A DNA stretch of 64,000 bases from Rhizoclosmatium globosum. Taxonomy: Eukaryota; Chytridiomycota; Chytridiomycetes; Chytridiales; Chytriomycetaceae. The position numbers and the translations under genes are program-made. The stretch lies in the NCBI GenBank assembly GCA_002104985.1, contig MCGO01000056.1, positions 218,809 to 282,808 of the forward strand, given 5' to 3'. Of this stretch, positions 35,923 to 47,606 are shown piece by piece. Below the pieces are notes generated by a model. The model was not told the origin of the DNA. It saw only the letters and a program-made list of their open reading frames with translations, and ran no database searches. How positions within the stretch are numbered: the stretch's first letter is position 1; each line of letters opens with the position of its first letter.

Positions 35923-36684
35923 TCAATCATTGTTCAATATTTCATCCATCAACGTTAAATCTTGATCATCAAGGTACTTGAAATTCACTCGAGACTGCTC
36001 GCTGTACCGCGTTTCTCTTTCACCATTTTGCCTGTAATCGCGTTGATTCGCCCGTTCCTCCTGATATCGTATTTCTGCCTCGATATCTTCATCAAATACC
36101 GCTGAATTCTGTAATGCTGAAGATGCTATGGGTGCTTGTTCCTTATTTGCCTGCACGAATTTCGATTTATCAAACTTGCGCATGTTTCTCCCGAACGCAT
36201 CTTGATCAGGCTCCTCGTCGGCTGTTGGTGTCACTGCATTACGTGCAGGTCTTTGAATTGATTGTGGCTGCTGCTGTTTTGACGGGGAAGGTGGGGGATA
36301 GCGGGGACTGTTACTGGAATCGCGTGGCCGTGATGTGTCGATGGAATCCATGGTTGGATCGAGGAATGAACTGTATTGTGGTTGTTTCTTGCCAGATAAT
36401 GGGTATTGGCCTTGACTGGAGCTGCGTTCGTTTGCAGCTGCGATTCGTTGCATGGAGCCATTGTGGCTTCTTTGTTCACGATATTGCTTTAGTTGTTGGT
36501 ATTGTTGCTGTTGCTGCTGTGAGCTCGTCGGTAAGTCGCGTCGACTACTTTTGTTAGATTGAGCTTGAGAATATCTCTGCTGCTGCTGTTGTTGCTGTTG
36601 CTGCTGCTGTTGATGTGGCTGTCTATTACTTCGATAAGGTTGCTGTGGAGGCGGTTGTGTTGGTTGACTCCCAGCGGCCCCCAT
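35923..36684 (-). CDS. Gln-rich protein with possible N-myristoylation signal
   Basis: Single open frame of 253 residues. The start MGAAGSQ fits an N-myristoylation site (Gly2, Ser6), so membrane attachment is possible. Poly-Gln runs near 36570-36610 and 36500-36520 are followed by Pro/Ser/Gln-rich sequence. The C-terminal third is different and conserved-looking: DQDAFGRNMRKFDKSKFV, then an acidic/Arg-rich helix (EDIEAEIRYQEERANQRDY) and FKYLDDQDLTLMDEIL. I do not recognise the family. It lies 81 bp upstream of the PTDSS start on the same strand. The C-terminal region rather than the Gln-rich part is where a domain search should look. Confidence 0.6.
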   Translation of the reverse strand: MGAAGSQPTQPPPQQPYRSNRQPHQQQQQQQQQQQQRYSQAQSNKSSRRDLPTSSQQQQQQYQQLKQYREQRSHNGSMQRIAAANERSSSQGQYPLSGKKQPQYSSFLDPTMDSIDTSRPRDSSNSPRYPPPSPSKQQQPQSIQRPARNAVTPTADEEPDQDAFGRNMRKFDKSKFVQANKEQAPIASSALQNSAVFDEDIEAEIRYQEERANQRDYRQNGERETRYSEQSRVNFKYLDDQDLTLMDEILNND

Positions 36685-36732
36685 TCTTTACAGCAACAAT
36701 GAAGGAGAAAAGTCCCAGAAAAAACAGTCTTT

Positions 36733-39273
36733 TTATTGATCAGAGTTTGAAGAACACGCGAGCATTGCGTCCACATCCACAGCTTTTACCCTCACCTCCT
36801 TCACAATCTCCGCATTCCTCCCCGGCTCAAACTTAATTCTAGGCAACGAATCCATACAAACACTACTCTCCGACATGGCCCTCTTAACCCCCTTCTCCAC
36901 AAACTCTCGTATACTAACATCCCCAGCAACACCCCCAGACCGCCCCGCAACACTCGTCCGCCCACTGTTAAGCCGTTGCAATGTCGAACTCATAGCCGCA
37001 AAACTCTTACTCCGTTGCTGCTGCTGCTGCGGCGGCATCTTTGCATCACTCTTTCGAAGCACGCGTTCAGCCATATCCACAATCTCGCTGAAATCGAGCT
37101 TCTTTTCGGTCAAGTCGACTTTCTGCACGGTTTCTGGGTTCGCCATGTTGAGGTAAAAATCAATGTCGCGTTTGGTTGCGTGTTGGTGGTGGTGTTGTGG
37201 ATGTGGGGTTCCGGAGCAACCGGAAGATGATTGCTGGCGAAGGCTGGAGGGAATGGATGCGTCGGAGAAGGAGATGAGACTTCGTTCGGGGAGGACAAAG
37301 TTGACGACTTTGTGGATTTGAGGGGCGCTTTGGTGTAAGCTCATAGTTGTTGCTGATTTGTTGTTATTGACGCTGTTGTTGTTGAGCAATGCAGCAGCAC
37401 TTGTATTTGTGGTATCTTTGAAGAATGGAGCATCAGGGGTGTTTGTGTGTGGGAAATGGAGGTAAGAAGTAGGAGACTTTGGAGAAGTTGTTTTGTTTGA
37501 GTGTATGTTTTCTTGGGATCCAACAAGAACAACGTTATCAATATCGTCATTGTTTATCACGCGTTCAATGTCTTTGCTATGGTGGAGCTTGCTGTTTTTG
37601 AGTTTTTCCGCAAGTTCAAGAAGGCTTGACAAGTCCTTGGCTGCAAGCCCTTCCGCCGTCCACTATTTATTTGTATTTAGTCAGTTAAGTGTTGAGTAGA
37701 TTGCGCTGCAATAATAAGACTCAACTGGATAATAGACAGCATTCATATCATCGATATCCTCTGTCTGTGCCCCCGAAATCTTTGGCCTCAGCAAATTACC
37801 TTGAGACGTAGAAAACAAGCTATTCTTTCTACTTCGATTCTGGAAGATTGAGCCAGCTCTCGACAAGAGCGACTTTGGACTTTTCGTGGCATCCACTGCT
37901 GACACCTGTTCATGTTCGCCACTAGAAATCAACTGATCCACGTCTCTCTTTGGATGTAGCGACTGTCGCTTGACAACATGCGGTTGCGCAATGTAATCGT
38001 CCACATCATTCAACACTTCCTTCATCTTTTCCTTCTGCTTTGCAGTCTCAAGCCTGTTCATGACGTCTTCACGCATAGGTTCCGAGTCCATTAGCTCGTC
38101 GATATCGGTTTTTGTTTCGAGGTCGAGAAGGATGTAGTCTTTCCCGTCCGTGTCGCTGTCATTGTCGGTGTCGCCGAATCTGTGTTGGAGGAAATGGTGG
38201 TGAATTGGGAGTCCACCTGCTCGGCTTTGCGTGTAATACGATGATGGCGTTGCAGGGTTTCCTGACTTGTCCAAGCGGTTGTGACCGCCGGCTGTTGATG
38301 TGTTTCCTGGGTTTCCTCCTCCTCCTCCGCTCCCGAACCCGAGCGGTGGAAAACTGCTCCGCCGTTTCGCGCGTAAAAATCCTGACTTTGGATCAACGAA
38401 TGGTGACGTGGCGGGTGCAGTATTAAATGCCCCGTTGGAATCGGGGCCGTCGCAGGATGGGTCAACGTCTAGAAGCATGTCGGTGACGTCAAAACCTTTC
38501 TTACGTTCGGGAAGTTTTCCAATATCGACCATGTTGTCTACATCGTAGTTTGAAGGTGGAAGGGGGACATCGGCAACAACTTCTTTGGCTTGAAACCAGC
38601 GTTCAATTTGCGGTGTTGTTGTATCGCAACCAATGACAGTTAGCGAATCGATATCGGCGGAGTGAGTGGTTGTGGGTAGCTAGGTGTTGTTGTGATTGAA
38701 GTTAACTTGGTGGAAGGGGTGACAGTAAAATAGTACTCCTGTAGCTAATCACGCTCGCGTCGCTCAGAACAATTTCAGCTTAACGGCTGTATAAACATTA
38801 CGCACGCTTCACTCATACAGATTTCCCAATTTTTTTGTCAACGTCCAATGACACCGACCTGTTTTCTAAATGTCCTGTTCGCTTCACCCACACCTTCCTT
38901 CGTCTAACCATTTCCATCAATCAAGCTTGCTTGGCTCTATTCAAATGGCTCTATTCAAATTGTTTCGCTCACTCGCTCACTCGCTCACTTTATCACGCGC
39001 TCACACTGAGCTCAAAAAATAATAAACAAAAAATACCTGAGGAGGAAAAAAGAAGTTGAGAGCATCGGGGACACGAGTAGCGACTTGTTGTTGAGGAATA
39101 TGATTTGAGGGGAGGAAGCCAGCAAAGGGAGAAGCGGCAATAAGTTTCTTGATTGAAGCATTGTGATTTCTGGGGGGAGTCCTGGATGAGAGAGGAGTTG
39201 ACGAGGAGGGTTCAAACGAGGAAGGATCAAAGTCCGATGGCGGAGTAGGAGAGCGGTTGTGGTGAGTGTTCAT
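36733..39273 (-). CDS. Hypothetical large disordered protein (three exons)
   Basis: Not recognised. The likely start is ATG 39273-39271 (MNTHHNRSPTPPSDF), giving a Pro/Ser-rich exon ending at a GTATTT donor near 39039. An acceptor CTAG near 38682 opens the main exon (THSADIDSLTVIGCD, ERWFQAKEVVADVPLPPSNYDVDNM, then DIGKLPERKKGFDVTDML). A 60-nt intron (about 37663-37722) joins WTAEGLAAKDLSSLLELAEKL in phase 0. Other segments that look structured are LETAKQKEKMKEVLNDVDDYI and EKKLDFSEIVDMAERVLRKS. The rest is Ser/Asn/Gly-rich. The first intron (about 350 nt) is the least certain join. The gene is head to head with the DUF726 gene (167 bp between starts). Confidence 0.5.
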
Positions 39274-39440
39274 TGTAATATTCGACAGTATTAATTGAAT
39301 TGTTATTGGCTGAAAGGGAGGGAGACAATGGGGACACAGAAAGCAGCAAAAAGCAATCTGGAAAATCAATCTCCACGACCACGAAGTCAATCCACATTTT
39401 TTTTGTTCGATTTCGCACTGAAAGTGACAGCAAAGAAGGA

Positions 39441-42400
39441 ATGTCATTTCTGTCGACGCACCACCGCGAGATCGTCCCCGGAAGCCGTTCATCGAATGCA
39501 GGTCTTGTCCTTGGTGGTGGACAAGAGATCAAGGCACCGACTGGATTTGGATCGGATGGTCGGGCCCTGGATCCTTCGACACTCACACCGGTGGTGGTAG
39601 CAGTGCAGCCACTGGGGCCATCCGAGTTTGCAGGGCCTGTGCTTGGATACGATGTGTACTTTGCGAGTGAGGACGAGGCTGTTGGTGGTGGCAGTGGTAG
39701 TACTAGTGCTAGCAGTAGCAGTAGTAGTAGTAGTAGTTGGTTCTTTGGCAGCAGTGCATCAACAAGTGCCCTCAAAGATGGTCACCGGCTTCAGCCACCA
39801 CCAACAAAGGACTGGTCGTTTGTCTCGGCCGATGTCCACCAACCAACAACAACAACTTCAACAAATTCAACTTCAACAAAAACTCTCTCAAAACTGTCGC
39901 AGTCCTCGCCCTTGTTCGCTGCCGATGCCGCCTCCGCTGACGCAAAAGTTGCCTATGCCGGCCTCGTCTTTCTCCTCCTCAGACACATGCGCATCAAAGC
40001 TATGGCAAATGCATCCCTCGGATCTGCCGCTATTGCCAACTTTGATCGCTGGTCAACTGCAATTCAGGAACGCCTCTTTGAATTTGCAAATGTTTCAGTG
40101 CAAGAGTAAGTTTCCTTTGTTTGGTGTTCAAGTGTTATCCCCCGTATCTAAACTCAATTTGACCATGTCCAGAAAAACAATGATTGAGAACTTGGCTCTT
40201 CATGGCGTTCTTCCAAAAGATTTAGCACGCTCTCTTGTGGAAGATTCAGAACGCTCATTCAAAAAGGCTGCTTCCTCTTCTTCTTCCTCCCCCTCCTCAA
40301 CTCCTACTCCTACCACTTCCTCCTCTTTTACTTCAAAGGAAAAAGATATTCGTTTCACTGTCCTCGCACACCTCTACATTCTCTCAATCGCAAACGGTTG
40401 TTACGATTCATACTCGCGCACCCTCATTCGTCAAGTCGCTCTCTCTCTTCTCGTCGACTGGCACAGTGTTTCTGCTCTCGAAGATGCAATCTCGACTCAA
40501 TTGAAACTCAGAGAGCTGGAAGCCTCAAGTTCAACGGCGAATATCGATTCTATGCGAAAGGAACGAAATGAGAAGGAGGCTGGTGGCCGTTGGATTTATG
40601 CTGGTTTAGCTACTCTTGGTGAGTTTTATCAGTTGGAGTGAATCTGGTGGAAATGATGTGAAGCCTGTATCGAGAGCAGCGGGACATATCGAGGCCAATG
40701 ATGGAGGCGAGATTGTCATACTTGACCTGTATCGAGCGAGAGCGAGAAAGTTATGTTGAGATGGCAACCGAGATTTGTTGGTGCCAAGAAGCTAGTAATT
40801 CGCAGTGAGTGCAGCGAAGGAGTTATTCTGATATGGCGAATGAGCAAGTGGCTATGTAATTATCACACTACAAGAAAGAGAGCTGTTGAGAATGAGCGTA
40901 TAACGAGATGAGAGTGTGAGATTCCGTCTCGCCGCCTCTAACACCAAAAGAGATCCACCTTTCCTCTGATACTATTCCTACAACTGACATCCGTTTTTTT
41001 TCAGCGGGAGGTGCAGTTATTGGAGTGACAGCTGGTCTTGCTGCGCCCCTAATTGCCTCGGGAATCACTGCCGCAGTTTCCTCCATCTCAGGATCCATCG
41101 GAGTCGGCGCTGCAGGCATCACAACTCTGATGGGAACTACAACAGGAATCGCGCTCATCACTGGATCCGGTGCCGGCATTGGTGGTGGCCTTGCTGGTTA
41201 CAAAATGATGAAACGAACCAAAGGCATCAAAGAGTTTGAATTTGTGGCGATGGAGCAAGCAAAACAAGATATTCGTATTGCGAAAGGACAGTGTCGGAGA
41301 GAAGAGAGACGCAAACGGAAGATTGAGGAGAAAAAGCGGCGAAACGGTGACTCTGTCAAGGAACCTGTCCCCACGCCTGGACCTGCCTTCAATACCACTG
41401 GATTCGTCACTGCTGGAAGCACACTTCCCACATTTGCATCCACTGCCGCGGGAATTAACACCACCCATCGACGAGGAAGCGTGATCAGTATCGCCAGTGA
41501 AGTTTCAACCAGCAGTACCCTCGACGAAGACCCCACCAACTCCATAACCTCCTCCGAAAAAGAGCCTCACCCCAACAAATCCAGCGTCCTCATCACAATC
41601 GCAGGATGGGTCAGCGCCCAAGACTCACGCACCGATTTCTCCCTCCCCTTCTCCACAATCACACCCGGCGTCCACGGCGACCATTTCTCCCTCGTCTGGG
41701 AAACAAGCGACCTCGTTGAACTCGGTGCCGCCGTGAAACTCCTCAAGGCCGAGGTATCCAGCTTCGTGCTCTGTCAAGGCGTGCAATACTTTCTCCTCCC
41801 CGTCCTCATGGCGGGTCTCACGACGCCAATGTGGCTGATGAAGTTGACGTATATGGTGGATAACCCGTGGGGGAACGGGTTGACGAAGGCGCGGAAGGCG
41901 GGGAAGGTGCTTGCTGATACGCTCATGTCGCGGGTTCAAGGGAACAGGCCGGTGACGTTGGTTGGGTACTCGCTTGGTGCGCGTGTGATTTATTATTGTC
42001 TTTTGGAGCTTTCTACGCGTGGGGAGGAGGCGTTTAGTCTTGTTGAAGAGGCGTATTTGTTTGGGTGTCCTGTAATGGCGACGACGAAGGAGTGGCGTGC
42101 GATTTCGTCGGTTGTTTCGGGGCGGCTTGTGAATGGGTATATGACCAACGATTGGGTGTTGAGTATCTTGTACCGTGCGTCTTCGGCAATGTTTAGTGAT
42201 GTGTGTGGATTGAATCCGGTGAAGGGTGTTGTTGGAGTTGAGAATGTCTGTTTGGATGGGCTGTTGACTGGGGGCCACTTGGAATACCGAAGTGCGATGC
42301 CCAAGATTCTCAAGTATGTTGGGTTCAGCGTTGACAAGGATGCTTTTGATGATTACAGAGCGAATGTGGCGGCAACAACTGTGAAGGATGAGGAAAAGGA

Positions 42401-42677
42401 GGTGTTGATTGTTGCACGCGAAGAAGATGTTGTGAAGGCAGACGATGGAAAGACTGTTAAGCGTGCTCAAGTTGTCAAGGATGCTCCTGTGACAAGAAGT
42501 ATTAAGGAGGAGTATGAGGAAATGAAGAAGGATGATGTCGCGGTGCGCAAGGCCTTGGCTATGGCTCAGATTGCGATCAAGGAGGAAAAGGAGAAGCAAA
42601 CTCCAAAGAAGAGTACCAGTTGGTTTGGATTTGGAAGCACTCAAAAGTTACCAGATCGGTCCAACAATTGGTTGTGA
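39441..42677 (+). CDS. DUF726 / TMCO4-Mil1 family alpha/beta-hydrolase membrane protein
   Basis: Three exons (39441 to about 40107; about 40173-40618; 41005-42677). After a Ser-rich N-terminal half with helices (LVFLLLRHMRIKAMANA, TVLAHLYILSIANGCYDSY, QVALSLLVDWHSV) comes a Gly/Ala-rich double membrane segment (GGAVIGVTAGLAAPLIASGI and TGIALITGSGAGIGGG). The hydrolase domain follows: SVLITIAGWVS, then the nucleophile elbow TLVGYSLGARVIYYCL (GxSxG), AYLFGCPV and VNGYMTNDWVLSILYR, which holds the probable acid. LEYRSAMPKIL has the region of the expected His (GGHLEY). This layout matches TMCO4 and yeast Mil1. Intron 2 (386 nt) is long. Membrane trafficking roles have been proposed for Mil1; the substrate is unknown. 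A C-to-G composition switch lies near 41810. Confidence 0.88.
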
Positions 42678-42891
42678 TTGGATGAAGGAGTTTGGATGCT
42701 CCACTTTTATGTTTTTTTGCTTTTGTTTTCTTTCCTCCTTTCATTTGTATAAAAGGGATTTTAGAGTTATTATCTTGAGTTCTACCATCATTATTATCAT
42801 CATCATAGAAGAACTAGAACAAGCAAATGAACGTAACGGGTAAGTGAAGTTTATTGATGTTGCACACAGTGATGCAAGGCACGCAGATAGT

Positions 42892-43395
42892 TTAGGATCT
42901 TGGCTTCTCCTTCTTCTCCTTCCACAAGGCAATGAGAGCAACTCCGGAAACCTTGACAATCTTGAAACGAACACCTGGAATATCTCCGACGGCCTTTCCC
43001 TTACGACCGAAACCGGCAATCAAGACCTCATCGTTCTCCTCAATGAAGTTCAAACAACCGTCGTTAGGGACGAAAGCAGTAACCTTCTTTCCGTTCTTGA
43101 TGAGCTGGGCACGGATACACTTACGAATGGCAGAGTTTGGCTGCTTGGCCTCAACACCACTGTTTTTGTTTTAAAAACGTTTAGTTTTTTTCAAGTCTCG
43201 TAACTTTTTTGAAACAACGTACATCTTCTCCAAAACAATACCCTTGGCGTGGGAAGAACCTCCGAATGGAGAGGACTTGAAGGCAGTACCCAAGGCACGC
43301 TTCTTGTATTGCTTGTCGGCCCAACGCTCCTCACGTCTGTGGGAACGGAGCTTACGGGCGGCGTGGAGACCTCTTGGCTTGTTGGCGTGACCCAT
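42892..43395 (-). CDS. RPS23: 40S ribosomal protein uS12 (RPS23)
   Basis: Decoding-site protein of the cytosolic small subunit. Two exons: [21 protein letters not shown] and [23 protein letters not shown] in the first, [37 protein letters not shown] and [20 protein letters not shown] in the second. The QPNSAIRK loop contains the proline hydroxylated in other eukaryotes. The start at 43395 gives the normal N-terminus. The intron (about 43159-43222) is short. Its 3' end is convergent with the DUF726 gene, 214 bp apart. Confidence 0.97.
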
Positions 43396-44041
43396 TCTGT
43401 TCGTTAAAAAAAGGGGGGAATCAGTCTCGTTGTTGATATCCCACTTTTTTGGTGAGGGGGAAGAGTGGTGTGTTTGAGTCACGGTTTCAAGCTGATGCCT
43501 CCCTTCAACGCTTTCCGTATCTGTTGTATTCGCAGCTTTGCGGGATCAATCGATCGTCTTTCTTTGGAGCATGCATCATTGACTGGTGTGGACGAAGCAT
43601 CTTGCTTCCACATATCAAATGTGACTCATTCCATCTAACGTCCATCCGAGAACCAACAGCTCTCATTCGTTAACTAGATCCAGGTACTGCAAATTCGTAA
43701 TGGCGGTTTGATGTGATGGCTGGTGGCTGTAGGGATGGGGATGCAGGTGGTGGTGGTGGTGGGTGGGACATGGTGCGTACGTTTTGACTCAAAAATTATG
43801 GAGGAAAGGAGAAGGAAGAAGAGAACTCAAGTGCAATACTTACGAAATCAAGTTCAAATATCTGATATTGATGAATCTGAAGCTAATGGTTCAGAAGCTT
43901 TATCCCCTCACAGGTACTGTATACAAACCACACTTTCGAGTGATCGTGAGAATGACTTCTACACAGAAAATATAATGAACCCATGTTTTATTTTGCTTAT
44001 TGTGCTTTAATCACAGAAATCTGAAGGAACTACATTTCAAT
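43396..44041. other. Gene-free interval between RPS23 and NLE1
   Basis: 646 bp upstream of RPS23 and downstream of NLE1, both on the minus strand. It should hold the RPS23 promoter. There is a GGT-rich stretch at about 43747-43770. Short open frames here have no protein-like composition, and I recognised no RNA gene. Confidence 0.45.
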
Positions 44042-45831
44042 TTAATGTTTCCAGCTGTAAAAATACGTGGGTTAGATAAAGCACATAACGATAACACCAA
44101 CAAACACTCACATTTTAACAACACGGTCTTTTCCACCTGAAGCAACCTTGTCACCACCAGGACTCCAGTCGACACTAAACACCTCGTCAGCGTGACCTGG
44201 GAGATCCATCTTCAATTTCCGTGTTTTCAGGTCCCACACTTTACAGGTGGAGTCTCTTGACCCCGACAAGATTTGGCGCGAGTCACTTGAGAATGTGACT
44301 TGGTACACAGCACCGACGTGACCACGGAGAGTTTCAATGAACCTTTCATTTTGTGAGGAAATGTGATTTGGTTAGATGTATAGATAAATACAAAAATCTC
44401 GAAACTACTCACTTTCCAGTGTGTCCATCCCACAACTTGACAGACTTATCAAAACTAGCACTCGCCAACGTCCTTCCATCCGGCGCGAAACTAATATGAT
44501 TCACAAGCTGCATATGCCCCGTCATTCTCGCGACCGGTTTCTTGCTCACCTCCGGATTCCACAAAAAGATTGTATAGTCATCCGAACAAGACGCAAGCCG
44601 TTCCGGGCCTTCTCCCTTGTTCTTGTTGTACCGCTCCACCGCAGCTTCATGGAGTTCCTGGGGAGTAGCATATTTTTTGAAGGTGTGGTCCCATGCACCC
44701 GTTCGAATGAGGAACTCGCTGCTGAGAGCAAGACTGTTTACCCAGTGCCCGTGGCCTTCGAGGACACGAACGAGTTTTCCTTCCTTGGCGTCCCAGACGC
44801 GGACCGACTTGTCGCGGGAGGCGCTGTAGATGAGGCCCGAGCCGCCCCATTTGACGCAGGTGACGGGCCCGGTGTGGGAGGAGAGGGTCATGAGGACTTG
44901 ACGTGTTTGGGCGTTCCAGATTTTGATTGTCATGTCTTTTGAGGAGGTTGCGAAGCGGTTGCATTGGGCGTTTAGGTGCAATGGTTCCCAGGCGATTCCG
45001 GTGATGAGTTGGGTGTGGGATTTGAGGCCTTCGCCGAGGGCTTTTCCGGCTTTTGCGTCCCAGATTCTGACTGTTTTGTCCATGCTTCCTGAAGTGAGGA
45101 ATTTTGCGTCAGGAGACCATGCAAGGATTTGGACCCAGTTTGTGTGGCCTGTTTGGGTTAAGTGAAGATAAGGGAAGGGAATACGAGCAACAGTGACAAG
45201 CAACGAACCAGTAAGAGTGTGTTTTGGAGTTTCTGTGTTGAGATCCCAGATTCTGATTGTAGTGTCACCTGAACCAGTAGCAAGCATTGAACCATCGGGA
45301 CTGAAAGAGACGGCAAGGACAGCTTCAGTGTGTCCGTTCAAGCTGCTTGAGCAACGAGTAACGGTCCTTACTTTGAAGACAGCCTGTGGTCTGTAGCAGA
45401 TTGTGATCATTTCTTCTGACGACTTTCCCTGGTTCACAAGAATGTCTTCATGGATTGTTGAGGAGAGTTCTTGCGAGTCGACAAAGAAGGCGTAAGGAAG
45501 CGGGTCCTCCTGCATTCGAATGATTTAATATTATTAGGTTACTAGGGGTTACGATATTATCCTCTTCGGGTTAGACAATACGCACATTCCCCAACAACTG
45601 ATTCACAATGTCGGCAAGTTGCTTCACCGTCGAACCAACAGGAAGGTTCAACAGCGGCCCAAGCACCGCATCGTTTTCATCAGATTTGAGCTGGGCAACA
45701 ATCTTCTTTTCCGGGTCAATGTCGGCAAGAGCAGCCGCCTTTGCCTCCTTCGCAAGGGCCTTTTGGATCTTTGGTTTGACGTAGCGCTCGCCCGGTGTCG
45801 GCGCAACAGAAGTGTCGTCGCGTCGTTTCAT
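44042..45831 (-). CDS. NLE1: Notchless (NLE1/Rsa4) WD40 ribosome-assembly factor
   Basis: Nucleolar WD40 protein whose N-terminal domain engages the Rea1/Mdn1 AAA ATPase during 60S maturation. Exon 1 (from ATG 45831) has a basic start and the NLE domain: KIVAQLKSDEND, LGPLLNLPVGSTVKQL, NQLLGN; the next exon continues EDPLPYAFFVDSQEL, exactly the Notchless order. Eight WD repeats follow: SFSPDGSMLATGSGDTTIRIWD, SGSMDKTVRIWD, ATSSKDMTIKIWN, SASRDKSVRVWD, a degenerate repeat with RTGAWDH, SDDYTIFLWN, ASASFDKSVKLWD and SGSRDSTCKVWD. The last micro-exon completes VVKIWKH at the TAA 44042-44044. Five or six exons. The upstream 5' leader is a CCAAA-rich repeat. The gene shares a 384-bp divergent promoter region with RPS29 copy A, so two ribosome genes face each other. 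Confidence 0.94.
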
Positions 45832-45837
45832 TTGAGT

Positions 45838-45895
45838 TTGGTTTGGTTGGTTTGGTTTGGTTTGGTGGTGGTTTGGTGGTGGTTTGGTGGTTTTG
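45838..45895 (-). repeat. CCAAA-rich tandem repeat in the NLE1 leader
   Basis: On the plus strand this reads repeated GGTTTGGT units with GGTGGTTT variants. On the transcribed strand it is an ACCAAACC/ACCACC repeat ending a few bases before the NLE1 start codon, so it is almost certainly the 5' untranslated region: C/A-rich, G-poor and unstructured. Confidence 0.8.
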
Positions 45896-46215
45896 GTGCA
45901 CGGTTTTTACGTGGTGGTTTGGATGTGAGGCCCCAACAAAAAAACAAAAAAGAATGAAAGAAGCTTAGAAAAGTGATGCCGCCACTAGAATTTGGCACTG
46001 CAATAGCAAATACTGTCATGAAGCGTGTGCTATACCCTCTCCACTGTCACCAATAATTGTAAAAGTGGGTTGCATTGAAGCCTCCACCAGAATAAACTGC
46101 TCAGACGTTTGAGCGATAAGAAATGAAGTATTTAACGTAGAGAAACCGTCTCTCGAATAAGACATCAGTAGAGAGTTTATCTACTTTTGTTGTTCCACCT
46201 CTCAAATTTAACAAA

Positions 46216-47090
46216 ATGGTGTGTGCCTGTGCCTGACACCCAACTACCCATCACCACAGCTGCGACCATCAGACCACCCTCAAACTACGATCAACGAACT
46301 ATGCGTGTTGTGCTGAAAAGACTGGATGTACTCTTGGAGGGATCGGAGTGAGGATGGAGGAGATCTGATGGAGTACCCGTTGGGTGCATCTCTTACCCAG
46401 CTTCCTTGGAACTGTAGCAAACAGCTGCAATGCCGTACTGGAGAGGTGTTATACTTGAACTGGAAGGAACTGGAACTATGGTGGTGACCTCTAGTGGAGG
46501 GAAGGCGCATCAAGGCAGTGGCAGTGAGAAGGGACTGGAGGAGCGTGGCCTTTCCAACAACAACAACCCCTGAAACACTCTGAAACACATAAGGAACATA
46601 ATGCTAAATATGCAACTTCCCAATTAGGCTCACGCTGCTGTCTGGAACTCTCACCCAAAGAACAACTCCAAGGGAGGTCGTCAATGGTGAGTTCTTCAAC
46701 ACCTTCAGTCCCTAATCACAGCCCTACGATGGATATGAACACTACGCCGAAATCATTCTTGTACCGAATGGAAACAAATGAATCGATAGAATACGTACAT
46801 ACTGCGACGAAACAGAAATGATGAGCAAACTTTGTCAATCTAACAGTTATCCCTGTCGGAATACAAATTAATTGTCGATAAGATGGACTCTGATCTTACC
46901 TGTTACTACCTTGAGCTCTTGATACTCTCCCTCATTCAATCCCTGCCATCCCTGTGCTTCAACTAACTCTTTTCGAATTAGTCGTGTCTGCTCCCACCAG
47001 GCCGGTCTCATCCGCAAGTACGGACTCAACTTGTGCCGTCAGTGCTTCCGCGAGTACGCTGCTGACATTGGTTTCGTCAAGCACCGTTAA
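46216..47090 (+). CDS. RPS29: 40S ribosomal protein uS14 (RPS29), copy A
   Basis: Exons 46216-46218 (ATG only), 46628-46686 and 46982-47090 encode the usual 56 residues: [17 protein letters not shown], then the zinc ribbon CRVC..CRQC, ending ADIGFVKHR. Intron 1 (409 nt) begins right after the start codon; intron 2 (294 nt) holds a box C/D snoRNA. Both introns are far longer than neighbours. This copy shares its upstream promoter sequence with copy C (a stretch containing AATAAGACATCAGTAGAG at about 46157 and CTCAAATTTAACAAA before the ATG). It is convergent with copy B. Confidence 0.95.
46811..46904 (+). ncRNA. snR38: Box C/D snoRNA, snR38-type, in RPS29-A intron 2
   Basis: Box C ATGATGA at 46818-46824 and box D CTGA at 46890-46893, both perfect; flanking AACAG (46811-46815) and CTGTT (46900-46904) can close a terminal stem. 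Between them, CAGTTATCCCTGT (46844-46856) is a perfect 13-nt antisense to the universally conserved LSU rRNA sequence ACAGGGAUAACUG, directly followed by CGGA as D' box. Counting five bases from D' puts the 2'-O-methyl on the middle G of GGGAU, equal to yeast G2815, the snR38 target. Box D is 88 nt before the 3' splice site, usual for intronic C/D snoRNAs. In yeast snR38 is hosted by TEF4; here the host is RPS29. The block is identical in all three RPS29 copies while the surrounding intron has drifted. Confidence 0.9.
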
Positions 47091-47606
47091 GAAGCTTCAA
47101 TCGCTGTTTAATTCGCGAAGGGTTACATTTTCTTTCAAAGATGGAGCGTTCAATCTGAACTTTGAATAAATGTTCATATTTTCTAACCGTTGTATTTATG
47201 GAAGCTGTAAAATGTTCACCGACTTCATGACAACACTGACAAGTGCTAACAAGCCAACAGATGAAGGTCACTTCAGACTCATAAATCATATTTGAGAATG
47301 AGCGTCACCAATGTAATTAATTATTGAGGAGCGCAATTGTATTTATTCAGTAAGCCTTGTCAGTTACACAGAAGATTCCTTCACGGCTCCCTCAATTTCA
47401 ATCTTACATTACAACTCTTATTGCCACGATAGAAGGGGTGAGCTTCAACATGTTCATACAAGGATTCAATCAAAAACTCAACAAACTACAGTAAATGGAT
47501 AACCAACGGTTTATTCAAAAATTGGACATAAACAGTCCCATCCAATGATATCACACAAAAATGATTTCAGATAGTTAAATCAGAAATCTTGGCCTGGAGA
47601 TGGTTC
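47091..47606. other. Interval between convergent RPS29 copies A and B
   Basis: 516 bp between two stop codons. AT-rich, with no reading frame of protein-like composition. It should contain both 3' untranslated regions. The inverted arrangement of A and B around it makes this the loop of a large inverted repeat (about 46.2-47.1 kb against 47.6-48.5 kb). Confidence 0.5.

Noticed and set aside
40619..41004. AUGAUGU/AUGAUGG motifs in the DUF726 intron as C boxes
   Set aside because: The only suitable CTGA lies about 110-175 nt away, too far for a normal C/D snoRNA, and no terminal stem was seen.
12347..43395. uS12m (12.3 kb) and uS12 (42.9 kb) as a recent duplication
   Set aside because: They are the mitochondrial and cytosolic forms with distinct sequences and presequence; sharing a window is probably chance.
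44546..44964. Additional frames opposite and within NLE1
   Set aside because: Shadow frames of the WD40 coding sequence.
46478..46580. Second possible box C/D snoRNA in RPS29 intron 1 (GTGGTGA as C box, CTGA later)
   Set aside because: The C-like box is imperfect and is not kept in copy B, and the stretch before the D box matches no rRNA I know.
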